Source of the DNA: Mesocentrotus franciscanus
Taxonomy: Eukaryota > Echinodermata > Echinoidea > Camarodonta > Strongylocentrotidae
Direction: 5' to 3'
Assembly (NCBI GenBank): GCA_037976565.1
Contig: CP137667.1
Span: 620,001-684,000 of the forward strand
Length of the DNA stretch: 64,000 bases
The notes under the pieces are model-generated. The model was not told where the DNA came from. It made no database searches and saw only the letters and a program-made list of their open reading frames with translations. This document shows positions 23,058 through 33,413 of this stretch, piece after piece. Both the position numbers and the translations under genes were made by a program. Numbering within the stretch: position 1 is the first letter of the stretch; each line of letters starts with the position of its first letter.

Positions 23058-23439
23058 TTTTACTAATGCTGGTTTAATTCTAAAAAAGGCTGGGTAATGT
23101 TGGTGCTCTCTCAGCCGAGGCTATGGAGTGATGAACAATTCTGAAACTTGGCATAGAGATAGTGTATATTTCATAACGTATAAGCCCATGAAGTTTCATA
23201 TCTATGTCTCAAATTGCTTTGAATTATTGATTAACAGTCACTACTCACATATCCGCGAATTGACAATTCTGCATTGTGTACACAGAATATGAGGAAATTG
23301 TCATTTTGGCCGCAATTTTTGCGGTACCTGTTGGCCAAAATTAAAAAAAATGTTGTATCAAAAAACGTGTAAGACTCTAGGCAATAAAATCATTTCATGA
23401 AGTATTTGGCGTCACCTGTTCCTAGGAGGCGAAAAGCTA

Positions 23440-23790
23440 ACTGTAATCACTGTAACCCTTGGTCTCTCCTCCCGGTGTAACTGATTGGAGGTGCATGTGC
23501 AGGTGAACCACTGCATTACACCGGTGTTTCCCCCTACTCTTATACGAATAGTGCAGTTGGTTCTTAACGTGCAAAGGTGGTGACTCTCCTTTACGTGGGG
23601 CCTCCATTTAAGGTCCTATCCGAGAGACAGAGTTTTTTCCACTTAACATAGCTGCGTCTATGAAACAGGGGAGGGGCATGTTAACACACAATGCAGGCTT
23701 CATTCATCCGCCTGGGTTGGATTCGAACCCATGATCTTTGGTTCGACAGGTAGACGCTTTACCATCTGAGCCAATATATATCCTTGAATG
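23440..23790 (-). mobile_element. tRNA-derived SINE, minus strand
   Basis: Read on the minus strand from about 23773, ctcagatggtaaagcg (A-box-like) and gggttcgaatcc (B-box) are tRNA-spaced. A ~280 bp body follows, extending to about 23440. The tRNA head lacks a convincing acceptor stem. The family differs from the SINE at 6710. Confidence 0.7.
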
Positions 23791-24243
23791 CACCCTGTAA
23801 GGGTGGGGTGGAATCTACCCCCCTCACCTCCCCCCATCCACTTTAGGGTTAATACTTACGTTCTCATTCAAGCTGACTCTGTTTTTGGTTCGCTCGGATG
23901 GTGCACCTTCTGGGGTCACCGCATATATTATAACCTATTAAGACACCAGGAGAAAATGAAAACAAGTAATCGTGTTAAAGATGTAGGCCTAAATGGTGAA
24001 ATTTTACAGGTATATCTACAAAATATTATTATATCACCTTGGTTTTAGAGGGATAAGAGACTACTGCACTTAAGAATTATACGGATATATCAAGGGAAAC
24101 ATAGTTTCACGTCACCCCCAAAAAGGTTGAGTCTTATTATTGTTAAATCAATTATCCATTTTCATAAGATCAGTGTAGATCGGACCTATATACTCCACTT
24201 TTCTTAGGGGGATGATATGTACATTTTCTTCAAACATTATCAG

Positions 24244-24404
24244 GGAACGTAGCCAATAACGTATCCAAGACCTGGACTGAGGCAAATTTGATATGTTTCC
24301 ATGAAAAGAGCACTGCTCCGTCAGCTGTTATGGTGGCTACTGCCCACAAAAACCGACAGTCCATGATACATATTGATCGATGTCCATTTATTGAAGTAAA
24401 ATGA
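24244..24404 (+). CDS. Candidate plus-strand terminal exon, unidentified
   Basis: After an acceptor-like tract (tttcttcaaacattatcag) a plus-strand frame encodes about 53 residues and stops at TGA (24402-24404): NVSKTWTEANLICFHEKSTA, then VMVATAHKNRQSMIHIDRCP and FIEVK. The composition (W, H, C and charged residues in a regular mix) looks coding rather than random. I do not recognise the family. It lies in a ROCO-gene intron on the opposite strand, between the SINE and the LINE remnant, and no matching upstream exon was found. It may be an exon of a nested gene or a relic carried by a transposon. Confidence 0.35.
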
Positions 24405-24637
24405 AACACAAGAACTGCATATACCACTTTTAGTCATAAATTAAGGATAAACATGAAAGGCAAAACTTTCAGATGTAATCTAATTCTAGTTTTAATATTT
24501 AAATGACAATCTTAGAGAAATTAACATATAAAGGTAATATAAACTAGGGAACTGTATTGATGTGATCGTTGGTATTAAAAAAATTTAAAAAAAACCCACG
24601 GCACACACTCTGTCTTCAGTTTTTCCCTGAGATGTAA

Positions 24638-26000
24638 TCACAAAACTTTAAAAACTCCTTTAAAAAAAGGAGTAAAACTATACAATGATTTAAAGACCAT
24701 AACTTTAAAGTTCCTATACCATTTAATCTGTAAGGGTTTCCATCTTAATCTAATACGAATTTCCATATTACAAATATGATTGAAAGGATTAACTTTTGAA
24801 ATAATACAACGGGCCCTAATTTGTATTTTGTATGTTTGTTGCTCAACAAATTTCCTGCTTTGAGGAATCATATACAATATCAGTATAATAAAACAAAGTG
24901 GGGGAATTATATAGAACCAAGTTACAATGGATTCAGTTATACAAAGCTGAAGGCGAGCTAAGACTTTTACTACTTCATTTATTTTTCTGGCACATTACGC
25001 AAATTTGCATATCCCACTTTATTCTGGAATTGAGATGCACACCAAGATATTTGAATCTTTTACTTTGTGCAATGCGTTTGCCAGATATGTTAACATTCAC
25101 ATCATTAAAGAGGAAGTTCAATCCCAGAAAAATTAGTTGCAGTAGAAGTAGAAAAATCAGACAAACAGAACCAAAAAAAGTAAATGGAAAATCAGGCAAC
25201 TCATTAGAACCTTGCAATATTTTATTGACATGAAAAATCATGTAAAGCTATGAAAATCCCTAAACACATTGACATCACAGACATCATTCCCTCACATCTC
25301 ATCAATTATATTTCGTATATTAATAGTACCCATTATCAAGTTTTGTCCCAAGAATATCTTTTTATCATAACTTGAACCCAAGTTATATATAAATACATAT
25401 ATATATATATATATATAGTAATATGTTTTGCATGTACGTTCTTACAACAACAAAAAATATATATTTATATTGTTTTTTAAATATATCACATTTTCATAAG
25501 CACTCCTTTTTAGGTTTATCATATCAAAGTTCAAATATTTCATACATTTCTACAGAAAAAAAAATGAATGTGTGTTCATTGTGTTTGTGTCAACATGCAA
25601 AAAACATATTATTATACATATAACTTGCTTGAAATTATGAGGAAATCATATTCATGATAAAAGATTGAGAATTTGAATCATCAATATACGAAAATTAATT
25701 GGCAAATTATGAGGAAATGATGACAACGTGAATTCATTGTGTCTGGTGATTTTCATAATTTTCCATGGTTTTCATGTCATTAAAAAAAATCAGATTGTAT
25801 TAGTTGCCTGATTCCCCTCAAAGCTTCTTCTGAGCCCAAGTAAATCTAGCAACTTGGCCTTTAAATTTTGATAACATAGCACCATTTCCGAATAGCATAT
25901 GCATAACATTGGTTTTGTCAATATTAATGCTAATTTTTTCATCAACAAACTGAGTGTGTATTAGACATAGATCAAGATTGATTTTCTTTCAACCTTCATA
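24638..26000 (-). pseudogene. LINE (non-LTR) reverse-transcriptase remnant split by a MITE
   Basis: Minus-strand peptides are typical of the C-terminal part of LINE reverse transcriptases. At 25862-26000 there is NIDKTNVMHMLF (the N-x-x-K-T-x-x-M/L-x-F motif). At about 24975-25104 there is SKRFKYLGVHLNSRIKWDM (the F-K-Y-L-G-V motif). At 24638-24877 there is RNFKVMVFKSLYSFTPFF, the conserved region after the thumb. The catalytic FADD motif was not seen, so the copy is truncated and non-functional. It is interrupted by the TTAA MITE at 25105-25864. Confidence 0.7.
25105..25864. mobile_element. Old TTAA MITE (aagtccactcc family) inserted in the LINE remnant
   Basis: TTAA at 25105-25108 and 25861-25864 flanks diverged family ends (gaggaagttcaatccc; gagcccaagtaaatctagca). 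The internal wording gaaaaatcagacaaac and catgtcattaaaaaaaatca is shared with the copies at 7.25 kb and 33.6 kb. Removing the insert together with one TTAA leaves the LINE frame continuous across the junction. Confidence 0.75.
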
Positions 26001-26163
26001 TTTAATCTACTTGTTCCGTCAGATCATGAGGTACTCCATAATTTATATTAAAATACCCTGTGTAGCAGAATCAATACAGGTAAACCTCCATCAGGTATAT
26101 AAATAACTCTCAAATCCCAGTGAAACATCAACATGTTTGTAATAGTGGTACATGTAGTCCTAC

Positions 26164-26324
26164 CTTAATATCATGACCCTTGTGGATCTCATTTGTCATC
26201 ACCACTCTATGACCATTGTCAATATAGAACACCATTTCCCTGCAGTGGAAAGTCGGTTTGAGAGACTTCTTTCTCTTCATAGACCATTGTGCCATTCGAA
26301 CATAGAACCGATGTAAGAAACCGT
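26164..26324 (-). CDS. ROCO-death gene, exon D: C-terminal COR subdomain
   Basis: The acceptor is TATTTGATAG (AG 26326-26325) and the donor is ATTAAG|GTAGGAC. The exon is 161 bp, entered after one base of a codon and leaving in phase 0. With the last base of exon C it reads DGFLHRFYVRMAQWSMKR, the conserved LPDGFFHRLxVR motif of COR domains. It continues REMVFYIDNGHRVVMTNE and HKGHDIK. COR is the dimerisation and regulatory module that always follows the ROC GTPase in ROCO proteins. Phase and motif continuity across the C/D junction are the strongest evidence that these exons form one gene. Confidence 0.85.
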
Positions 26325-26999
26325 CTATCAAATAACAACAGATTCCCCAACATCATAACGATTTGGACTGTTTAATTTCAGAATCGGCTGGTTACTTCTA
26401 AAGAATATACGAACTTATGGACACAAAAATATATGATAATAATAAGAACGGCAACAATTCAATATTCAGATTTTTCATATTGATTTGTAGCTACATGCAT
26501 TACAAAACACAGACCCTACTAAAGGACTTCGCGCATATGCCTAAATGGTTCCCTCAATGATCGTAATGTTGACTCTCAGGTTAGGTGTAGGGGTTGTGGT
26601 AGTGCATATATTTTGTGGGCGCATTGTTTAGAAGAATGATCAAGTACAATGTAAGTTCAGCATCAGTGGACATACGTGTCCTTTCGTTGTGCCTCTTTCT
26701 CGAATCTCCTAATGGCAGTGACTTGGCTGATATGAATAAACTGACGTATTTCTAGAATTATATATATATATATACATACAGGAATTTAAAGATACCCTCA
26801 TGCTAGGATCTTTCATATCAAGGGTACGATCACTAGTCACAGCAGATTTTCCTCACAACTTCGTCATGATAACATTCTCTTCACGTCTGGACCGCATACC
26901 AAATAGCTTATCATATCTTCCCTTACAATATTAGATTTCAAAACTAAACAAAATCTTTTTTTAATATATAGGTAAAGAAAAAATTATGAAATAACTAAC
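26325..26999. other. Short intron between exons C and D
   Basis: AT-rich sequence with a short AT microsatellite near 26760-26775 and no recognised element. Confidence 0.6.
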
Positions 27000-27108
27000 C
27001 TGGTAAGAAGTGATGGAAGTCAATGGTAAATTCAACTTTATCATCCCAGTCAAGGATTTGCTTCTCATCAAGTTTAGAAGAGGAACGACAGGGAACGAAG
27101 AACTGTCT
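27000..27108 (-). CDS. ROCO-death gene, exon C: COR domain
   Basis: The acceptor is ATTTCAATAG (AG 27110-27109) and the donor is CCAG|GTTAGT. The exon is 109 bp, entered in phase 0. It encodes RQFFVPCRSSSKLDEKQI, then DWDDKVEFTIDFHHFLP. FFVPC corresponds to the Y/F-x-V/I-P-S/C motif preceding the beta-rich half of COR, and FHHFLP(D) joins exon D. The DIRS-type retrotransposon starts only about 80 bp upstream of this acceptor, so the intron's branch-point region survives but with little spacing. Confidence 0.85.
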
Positions 27109-27186
27109 CTATTGAAATATGATGAGTATTTTAATGTTTTCATACAGTTCTTGATTTCTACGCATACCATTATATGAATATTGTAA

Positions 27187-27370
27187 TTAGTTAAATCAGA
27201 ACTGATTTTATTATTTACTATATAAATCTATGTATCTACCTATTATTGCTTAGTCCTCCAGACAAAGCAGTCATCGAAAAATAAAAAAGTCACAACAGTA
27301 GTGCATACCCCTACCCCGATATACCCTTCAGTCACGCGCACTCTACGTCCGCAAGCAGACTTCCTCTCTC
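27187..27370. repeat. DIRS 3' inverted terminal repeat
   Basis: Its inner ~150 bp (from tatgtatctacctattattg through the acgtccgcaagcagac segment to cctctctc) is inverted at 33228-33370. The outermost part (gttaaatcagaactgatttt...) is unique to this end. The two ends therefore differ in their outer extensions, as in DIRS1. Confidence 0.9.
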
Positions 27371-27430
27371 AAAGCAGTCCCAAAACAAACCAGGGACATG
27401 TTGCTAACAAGGAGAGGGGCCGGAGGGACA

Positions 27431-27528
27431 TAGGTAGATACATAGATTTATATAGTAAATAATAAAATCAGTTCTGATTTAACTAATTTACCACAATAAA
27501 TCATATGTATCTACCTATTATTGCTTAG
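27431..27528. other. DIRS internal complementary region (ICR)
   Basis: The first half (taggtagatacatagattta to aaatcagttctgatttaac) is the reverse complement of the outer 3' ITR. The second half (tttaccacaataaatcatat to attgcttag) matches the outer 5' ITR. The two meet at ctgatttaactaatttacca. In DIRS elements this region templates joining of both ends into a circular intermediate; here it is intact in sequence. Confidence 0.9.
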
Positions 27529-27539
27529 ACCAACACAGA

Positions 27540-28722
27540 TGAAAGCGGGTGGCATGTCCCAAACAAAAGGGTTAACGGGGGACCAGCGAAGACGAAGCCG
27601 CCAACAACGACGCCGTAGCGAAACGCTCCTCACTCGCAGGAATATCCTTGAGATAACACGAGATGAAGGTATTAGGCGACAACCAAAATGCAGCCTACAT
27701 AATATCATGAAGGGCAACACCATGAAACAAAGCCCAGGAGGTACTTACACCCCTGGTGGCATGCGCCCGAGGAGGTACACCCTCTGAGAGAGCCTCAGGG
27801 CCTGCGGCCTGAACTGCTTCAACGATCCATCTAGAGATGGACTCCTTTGACGCCGGAGAGAAGGGTTCCCGCGTAATCAGAAATAGCTGCTCATCCTTCC
27901 GTACACCTTTAGTCTTGTCCAAAACCACTTCAGAGCCCTAACTGGACACCAGACTTTGTCTTCCTCAAACGAGGAGACACTGGACAAAGGACAAAGGAAG
28001 ATCTCCACAGGATCAGATGAGACAGTTTGATTCTTTGCCAGGAAAGAAGGCCTGGGAGTAAGTCTCACACCCTTCCTCTCCCGCGAATGAGGCCCGGAGA
28101 AACGCAAAGGGCGTGAAGCGTGCCTCTCCTCTGCCCGGACGCAATCGCAATTAAAAACAAAGTCTTGATTGTGAGGCAGTGCAGAGACGCCTTAGCCAGA
28201 GGTTCAAAGGGAGGCTTAGATAAAGCCGCCAAAACCTTGGGCAGACTCCAAGGGGGAGCCAGCTTCTGTTGGGGTGGTCTCTCTAGAAAAAAGGGACCGC
28301 AACAACATTGCTAGTCGAGGGGAGTTTGACACACTCGAGCCATCTGGGAACCCTGCATGGATAGCAGCAATGGCCGAACGATACCCACGCAACGTGGACA
28401 GAGATCCACCCTTGTCAAATAAAGAGATAAGAAAATCGGCTATGACACCAAGAGCCGCCATCCTGGGTACCACGCCAAGACCTTCACACCACTGGTGGAA
28501 GGCCTCTAACCGAGAGTTATACACCACTCTCGTTGAATCCCGGCGGCTCTTGATCAAAACTGAGAGGCTCTCTCTCCGAGAGGCCCTTAGCTCTGGCAAC
28601 CTCCCCGATAACGGCCAAGCGGTCAAAGGAGAACCGCTGGCCGCGGATGAAGTATCCCTGAGAGAGGTTGAGCCACCAAGACCTCCATCAGCGGAAGACA
28701 AAGCGGTTGACCCGCTACCCAA
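27540..28722 (-). pseudogene. DIRS tyrosine recombinase (broken)
   Basis: The N-terminal part (28722-28216) carries RVVYNSRLEAFHQWCEGLG and STLRGYRSAIAAIH, the SAM-like core-binding region. Downstream frames give an SGQRRGTLHAL-type segment with the first catalytic Arg (about 28130), RAHATRG with the His and second Arg (near 27770), and NTFISCYLKD with the likely catalytic Tyr (about 27660). At least four single-base frame changes separate these pieces, around 28220, 28090, 27930 and 27705. The enzyme would have integrated the circular cDNA intermediate; this copy cannot make it. Confidence 0.8.
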
Positions 28723-28818
28723 TCCAGAAGATCCGAAACCACGACCTCCTCGGCCAATGAGGGGCGATCAATAGAACCCAAGCCCCGTCCGACCTGATTT
28801 TCCTCAAGACCTGAGGAA

Positions 28819-30275
28819 TCAAGGCGAATGGGGAAACGCATAACTCCGTAGCGACCCCAAAGGAGCGAAAAGGCGTCTAACGCACAAGCCTCCGGATCCC
28901 GCACCCGAGAACAGTATCTCGGAAGCCGAAGATAGAACGGGACGCGAACAGGTCGATCTCCAACGGAGGCCAGACCAAGAGGAGGAGATCGAACACCTCC
29001 AAATGGAGGGCCCACTCCGATGGGAGGCACCTCCTCTGGACAGGAAATCTGCTACCAGATTGTCCTGGCCAGGAATAAACGATGCTACTGTCATGATCTC
29101 TACCGCCCGACACAGCAGCACCGTGTAACCAGACAACAACCGTCTGAAATGATGAAGCGACGCAAGGCCACCATCATTTCTAGGACATTGATGTGAGGAA
29201 GGACGGAAAATCCCAAGTCCCCGACACCTTGCTGCCCAAACAGTGACCCCCACCCCAGGTGGGAGGCGTCCGTCGACAGGAGATCGAAGAAAGGGGCACC
29301 CAAAGGGCTTGCCCCGAGTCAAGAAGGCACTGTTCAACCAAGGAGCCAACAGAAGCTTGATCTCCTTTGGTAAAGGAATTCTGACCGAAAGGGAATCTAC
29401 ACTCGGTCTGTAGAACCTCAGAAGATGTCTTTGAAAGGGCCTCATGAGAAGCCGAGCATCCTGACAAACATCGACCAGGCTGGCCAAAAAGCCCAGCCAC
29501 TGGAGCCACTGCTTGGTCGGAACTCTGCGGGAACGCCGCAGGGACCGGGCCGCCTTGGTAATGGACCGAACTCTGTCCCCACTGGGACGGACCAACTGAC
29601 TCGGAAAATCCAACTCCGCACCCAGATAAACCAACCTGCAGGTGGGAGACAAAACGGATTTGTCCCAATTCACCAGGAACCCTAGTCGCTGCGTGACCTG
29701 CAGCAGTAGACTCAACTGCTCCCGAAGGCGAGTCTCTGAACTCGCCACCAGAAGCCAATCATCCAAATAGGCAAACAGCGTGAGCCCTTGCTTTCAAAGG
29801 AAAGCCGTGAGGGTCGAGACCACTCGGGTAAAAACGCGAGGAGCCGGTCTCAGACCGAAGGGGAGGGCCTTGAATCTGTAGGTCTCTCCTCGAAAGGCGA
29901 AAACCAGAAGATCCCCTGAAAGTGGATGGATGGGTACATGGAAGTAGGCATCCTTAAGGTCTAACGAAACCGCCAGATCCTCCGGTTCTAATGAAGGAAG
30001 GATCGTAGCCAGGTGCTCCATGCGGGAGTGCATGGGAGCGATATGCAGATTGATCCTCTTCATATTGAGGATCATCCTCAGCTTCCCGAGCGCTTGGGGA
30101 TGACAAAAACCGAGAGAGACTCAGACCAGGGAGGTCCGAGACTCGCTCTAGGCGGACGATGTCGAAAGGCGCCGTTCGGGAGGGGCTCTACCAACTCTAT
30201 GTAGAAGCCCTCTCGCACGACTGAGAGCACGTCTTCGGTGATAGCTTCCCAAGAGGGAAGAAATTCCCGAGTCAT
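28819..30275 (-). pseudogene. DIRS reverse transcriptase / RNase H
   Basis: An N-terminal RT segment (30275-30078) includes VREGFYIELVEPLP. The fingers/palm (30075-29794) includes VSLDLKDAYFHVPIHPLSG and YRFKALPFGLRPAPRVF. The catalytic box reads LFAYLDDWLLVA, spanning 29766. The connection and RNase H region continues to 28819, with YLGAELDFPSQLVRP and IPGQDNLVADFLSRGG. At least one in-frame stop (near 29795) and a frame change near 30076 interrupt it. The SLDLKDAY, LPFGL and YLDDW motifs are those of DIRS RTs, which belong to the LTR-retrotransposon RT lineage. Confidence 0.85.
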
Positions 30276-30559
30276 CCGACGACTTGGTCTCTAAGCGCTC
30301 GGGCGGACCTTCAAAAGGGGCGCTCGGAGGAAAAGACCTGGCCGAAGACTTCGGACCACTCCAACCTCTAGCCGAACCCCTGCAACGGCCCGAATGGCCC
30401 GGGGGGCAAACGGGGCCTGAGCGGAGCCGGAGCCCGACGAGGAGCCTGAAACGGAGGCCGACGAGGAGCAAAGGAAATAACGTCTGAACAAGATATGCGG
30501 AGAGACGAAGAGAAAACCTGTCAAATCCGCCGCCTCCGAAAAGGCTTATCCGGTAAAGC

Positions 30560-32600
30560 CTGCCTATGACTTGACGTAAAACCAAGTCTCAGGGCTAAGT
30601 CGACTAACTCCGACGACAGTCGCCGGCAACAAAATAATTACGAGTGACCTCATCCACAATGGAGAACGCCAAACTCTGGCGTTAAACTTCCCAGGCAGCC
30701 GGGTAGAGTTAGCCGAGAACCTCGTAAACTCTACAGACAGCGGGATAACTCCCCAGCGAGTCCGAGAAAACAACTCTGTCAAAATTCTCCAAGAAGAGGC
30801 AGAGAATCAGGGAAGACCTGGGAGACAGAGTCCCAGACAACCTGACAACTCAAAGCTGGGGTAAAATCACCACTGAAAAGAAAGACTCCACTCCCGGAGA
30901 AGCACCGAGAAGAACGGGCGCCGTAGACACAAAGCCTAACGGAGAGCCGACTGCATGGGGTGACAATTTTAACGCCACAGGAGCGACACCCAAGAATTCG
31001 GAAAATTAATTCGAATCCGAGAACAAAGAGCCCCGCTCTGAGACAAACCCCAGCCGGGCACGGGTTACGGTAGGCACCGAACCACTAGCATGCCGGGTGA
31101 CAAATTTGACGCCAAACTTTGCGCACCTGCCAAGACAATAGCCCACGACCCAGCCGAAATCAGGGTGCTCGAACCCTTCACTCTAACCCGCCACAACGGG
31201 GGACGAAGGGGGGCTTCTTGGCCTTGCAAGCTTTCTTAAGCCTGGCTCCACGGTCAGATTGACCTGGGCCGCCTCGCTTCACTACTTCTATAGAAACTTG
31301 AGTGACAGCCCCGAACAAAGGAGGCTACCCAGCCTAAGTCTTCTTTGCCCGCGAACCAGCCGAAGCATGGACGCACAAACTCTTCCGCTTCTTCCCGCCG
31401 TAACGGGGACGAAGGGGCTTCCTGGTCTTGTGAGCTAGCTTGAGCTGAGCTCTACGGTCAGATTGACCTGGGCCGTCTCGCTTCACTGCTTCTATAGAAA
31501 CTTGATCGACAGCCCTGACAAAGGAGGCTTCCGGCCTTTGTCTCGTCCGCTACCAGCCGAAGCATGGATGCTTCTACCCCGACGCAACGGGGAAGAAGGG
31601 GCCCTTGGCCTTGCTAGCTTCCTTCAGCTCAGCACCACAGGCAAATCGACCCAGGCCGTCTCACTTCCTGCTTCTATAGAAACTTGATTGACAGCCCGAA
31701 CAAAGGAGGATTCCCGGCCTTTGTCTTGTCCGCTAACCACCCGAAGTATGGAAGCTCACACTCTTCCGCTTCTTCCCGTCGCAACGGGAAAGAAGGGGCT
31801 TCTTGGCCTTGCTAGCTTACTTCAGCTCAGCACCAGAGTCAAAATGACACAGGCCGTCTCGCTTCACTGAATCTAAAGAAACCTGAGCGAAAACCCGCAC
31901 GGTCAGTGTGACCGAGGCCTTCACGCTGCAATACTCCCTGAGAAGTTACAGCGAAACCACAACGGAGAGTGAGACCGAGGCCTGCTCGCTGCAAAGTTTC
32001 GTGAGAAACACCAGCGAGGTGTGACCAGGGCCTGCTCGCTTCAAGCGAGGAGTGACCGGGCCTGCTCGCTTCAGTGCTTCGTGAGAAGCCTCAGCGAGCT
32101 CGAGACCTTGGCGTTCCACTGGCGTGATTATTATCAGGCACCCCAAATGTGGACGCAGGAATACTGCCGAAATAAATCGGGTGCGTAAACCGGGTCTCCT
32201 TCATGCTTGAATGCATGGCTCGTGCTTTGAACGGCTGTTGCCTCGCAACAGAGCCCCGGCCGTGAAGCCCGGGCCTCTACCGGACGGACAGACCCACGAG
32301 GGAAAGCCACCAGTAGGAGTCTCTATATTCTAGCTGAGCTGAATTTATAGACCTCGACATACAGGCGCCGGAGCACAGCCCGCTGGCTGGCCCGGACGCG
32401 GTATCCGTCGGTAACTTACTACAGGGCAAAACTCCCGACACACTCGGCAAAAATACCCAGTGCGTGGAGTAACCTGCCCCGAGCCTGTACTGGGTGCCCT
32501 TACCCCTACCTGCCGCACCAAACTCACTCGCTAGTGAGGCGGTACCGACAACCGAAACTGGGGGGGAGTGAATCCACTCCAAATCCAGACTCCTTGTCCA
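30560..32600 (-). pseudogene. DIRS ORF1 (gag-like) region with internal tandem repeats
   Basis: The region is more GC-rich than its surroundings and shares wording with the second DIRS element (57.9-60.6 kb), for example CRRVSGVLP-like and SGLC-like peptides near 32400. DNA between about 31180 and 31880 contains four ~195 bp repeats, each with a form of cttcttcccgtcgcaacggg followed by ggccttgctagct. No capsid or zinc-knuckle motif was recognised. The ORF is heavily interrupted, so the gag-like role is inferred from its position alone. Confidence 0.55.
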
Positions 32601-33227
32601 TTAGAAACCTGTGGATAAGACAAAACAAACTTTCCAAGGAAAGCGATAACAACAACAAAAGAAAAGCAACAGTTACTAAAACCAAACAATCGACGAACTA
32701 AACAAGCGTCGACTAAAACACGCAACAAACAGCGTCGCTTCAAAACAGTTTAATTAAACTCTTAAACAAAGCTAAAACAAACAGTCCTAGCGTAGCTAAA
32801 CAAAAGAGCTACGAACGAAAACGCTTATCTAAGCGTCAACAAAGGGCTAAGAAAGGAAGAACGCTTATCTTAGCGTCAACAAAAGAAATTAACACACAGC
32901 GCGCTCAACCATAGAGCCGCACCGTAAACTACACTAGAGGTATGCACAAAGAAATCCCTTAACAAAAACACTAAGTGAAAAGCCCCGGTACACAAATTAC
33001 TGTGTCCGGGACTGAACTCAAAAAGGGAAGTTCGGTCGGCAAAAGTGAACACTAATTACTGCCAAAATAAAGTGACTTAGGGTTAAAAAACCGAACCAAA
33101 ATGTATAAAAACAAATTGGAACTGGAAATGACAGAAAGAAAGCACTCCAAAACGCTGCGAGGAGCAAAAAACTCAAAATTTAGCGCTAGAGACTTATCTG
33201 TACTCCTTAACGAATGACTGCGAAAAA
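32601..33227. other. 5' leader of the DIRS element
   Basis: A-rich sequence with short repeats (aacgcttatcttagcgtcaac occurs twice, near 32820 and 32863). It corresponds to 60600-60960 in the second DIRS element. No coding feature was recognised. Confidence 0.6.
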
Positions 33228-33388
33228 GAGAGAGGAAGTCTGCTTGCGGACGTAGAGTGCGCGTGACTGAAGGGTATATCGGGGTAGGGGTATGCACTAC
33301 TGTTGTGACTTTTTTATTTTTCGATGACTGCTTTGTCTGGAGGACTAAGCAATAATAGGTAGATACATATGATTTATTGTGGTAAATT
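33228..33388. repeat. DIRS 5' inverted terminal repeat
   Basis: Reverse complement of the 3' ITR core. The outermost bases on the element strand are aatttaccacaataaatcat, matching the second half of the ICR. Confidence 0.9.
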
Positions 33389-33413
33389 AAGTACACTTTT
33401 GAGTGAATTACAT

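Larger units (their letters stand above)
27187..33388 (-). mobile_element. DIRS-type retrotransposon (tyrosine recombinase), degenerate
   Basis: In minus-strand order: a 5' inverted terminal repeat (33388 to about 33228), a long ORF1 region, reverse transcriptase/RNase H (30275-28819), tyrosine recombinase (28722 to about 27540), an internal complementary region (27528-27431), and a 3' inverted terminal repeat (about 27370-27187). This is the textbook DIRS1 order. There is no DDE integrase and no target duplication; a short ATTA-like sequence is shared at both borders and at the internal junction, as expected for recombinase-mediated insertion. It lies in the intron between exons B and C, in the same orientation as the host gene. 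Multiple frameshifts and stops show it is inactive. Confidence 0.9.

Noticed and set aside
23700..23790. Functional minus-strand tRNA gene
   Set aside because: Same reasoning: pol III boxes without a proper cloverleaf acceptor stem, attached to a SINE body.
28274..28774. 166-codon plus-strand ORF
   Set aside because: Antisense shadow of the tyrosine recombinase frame at 28216-28722.
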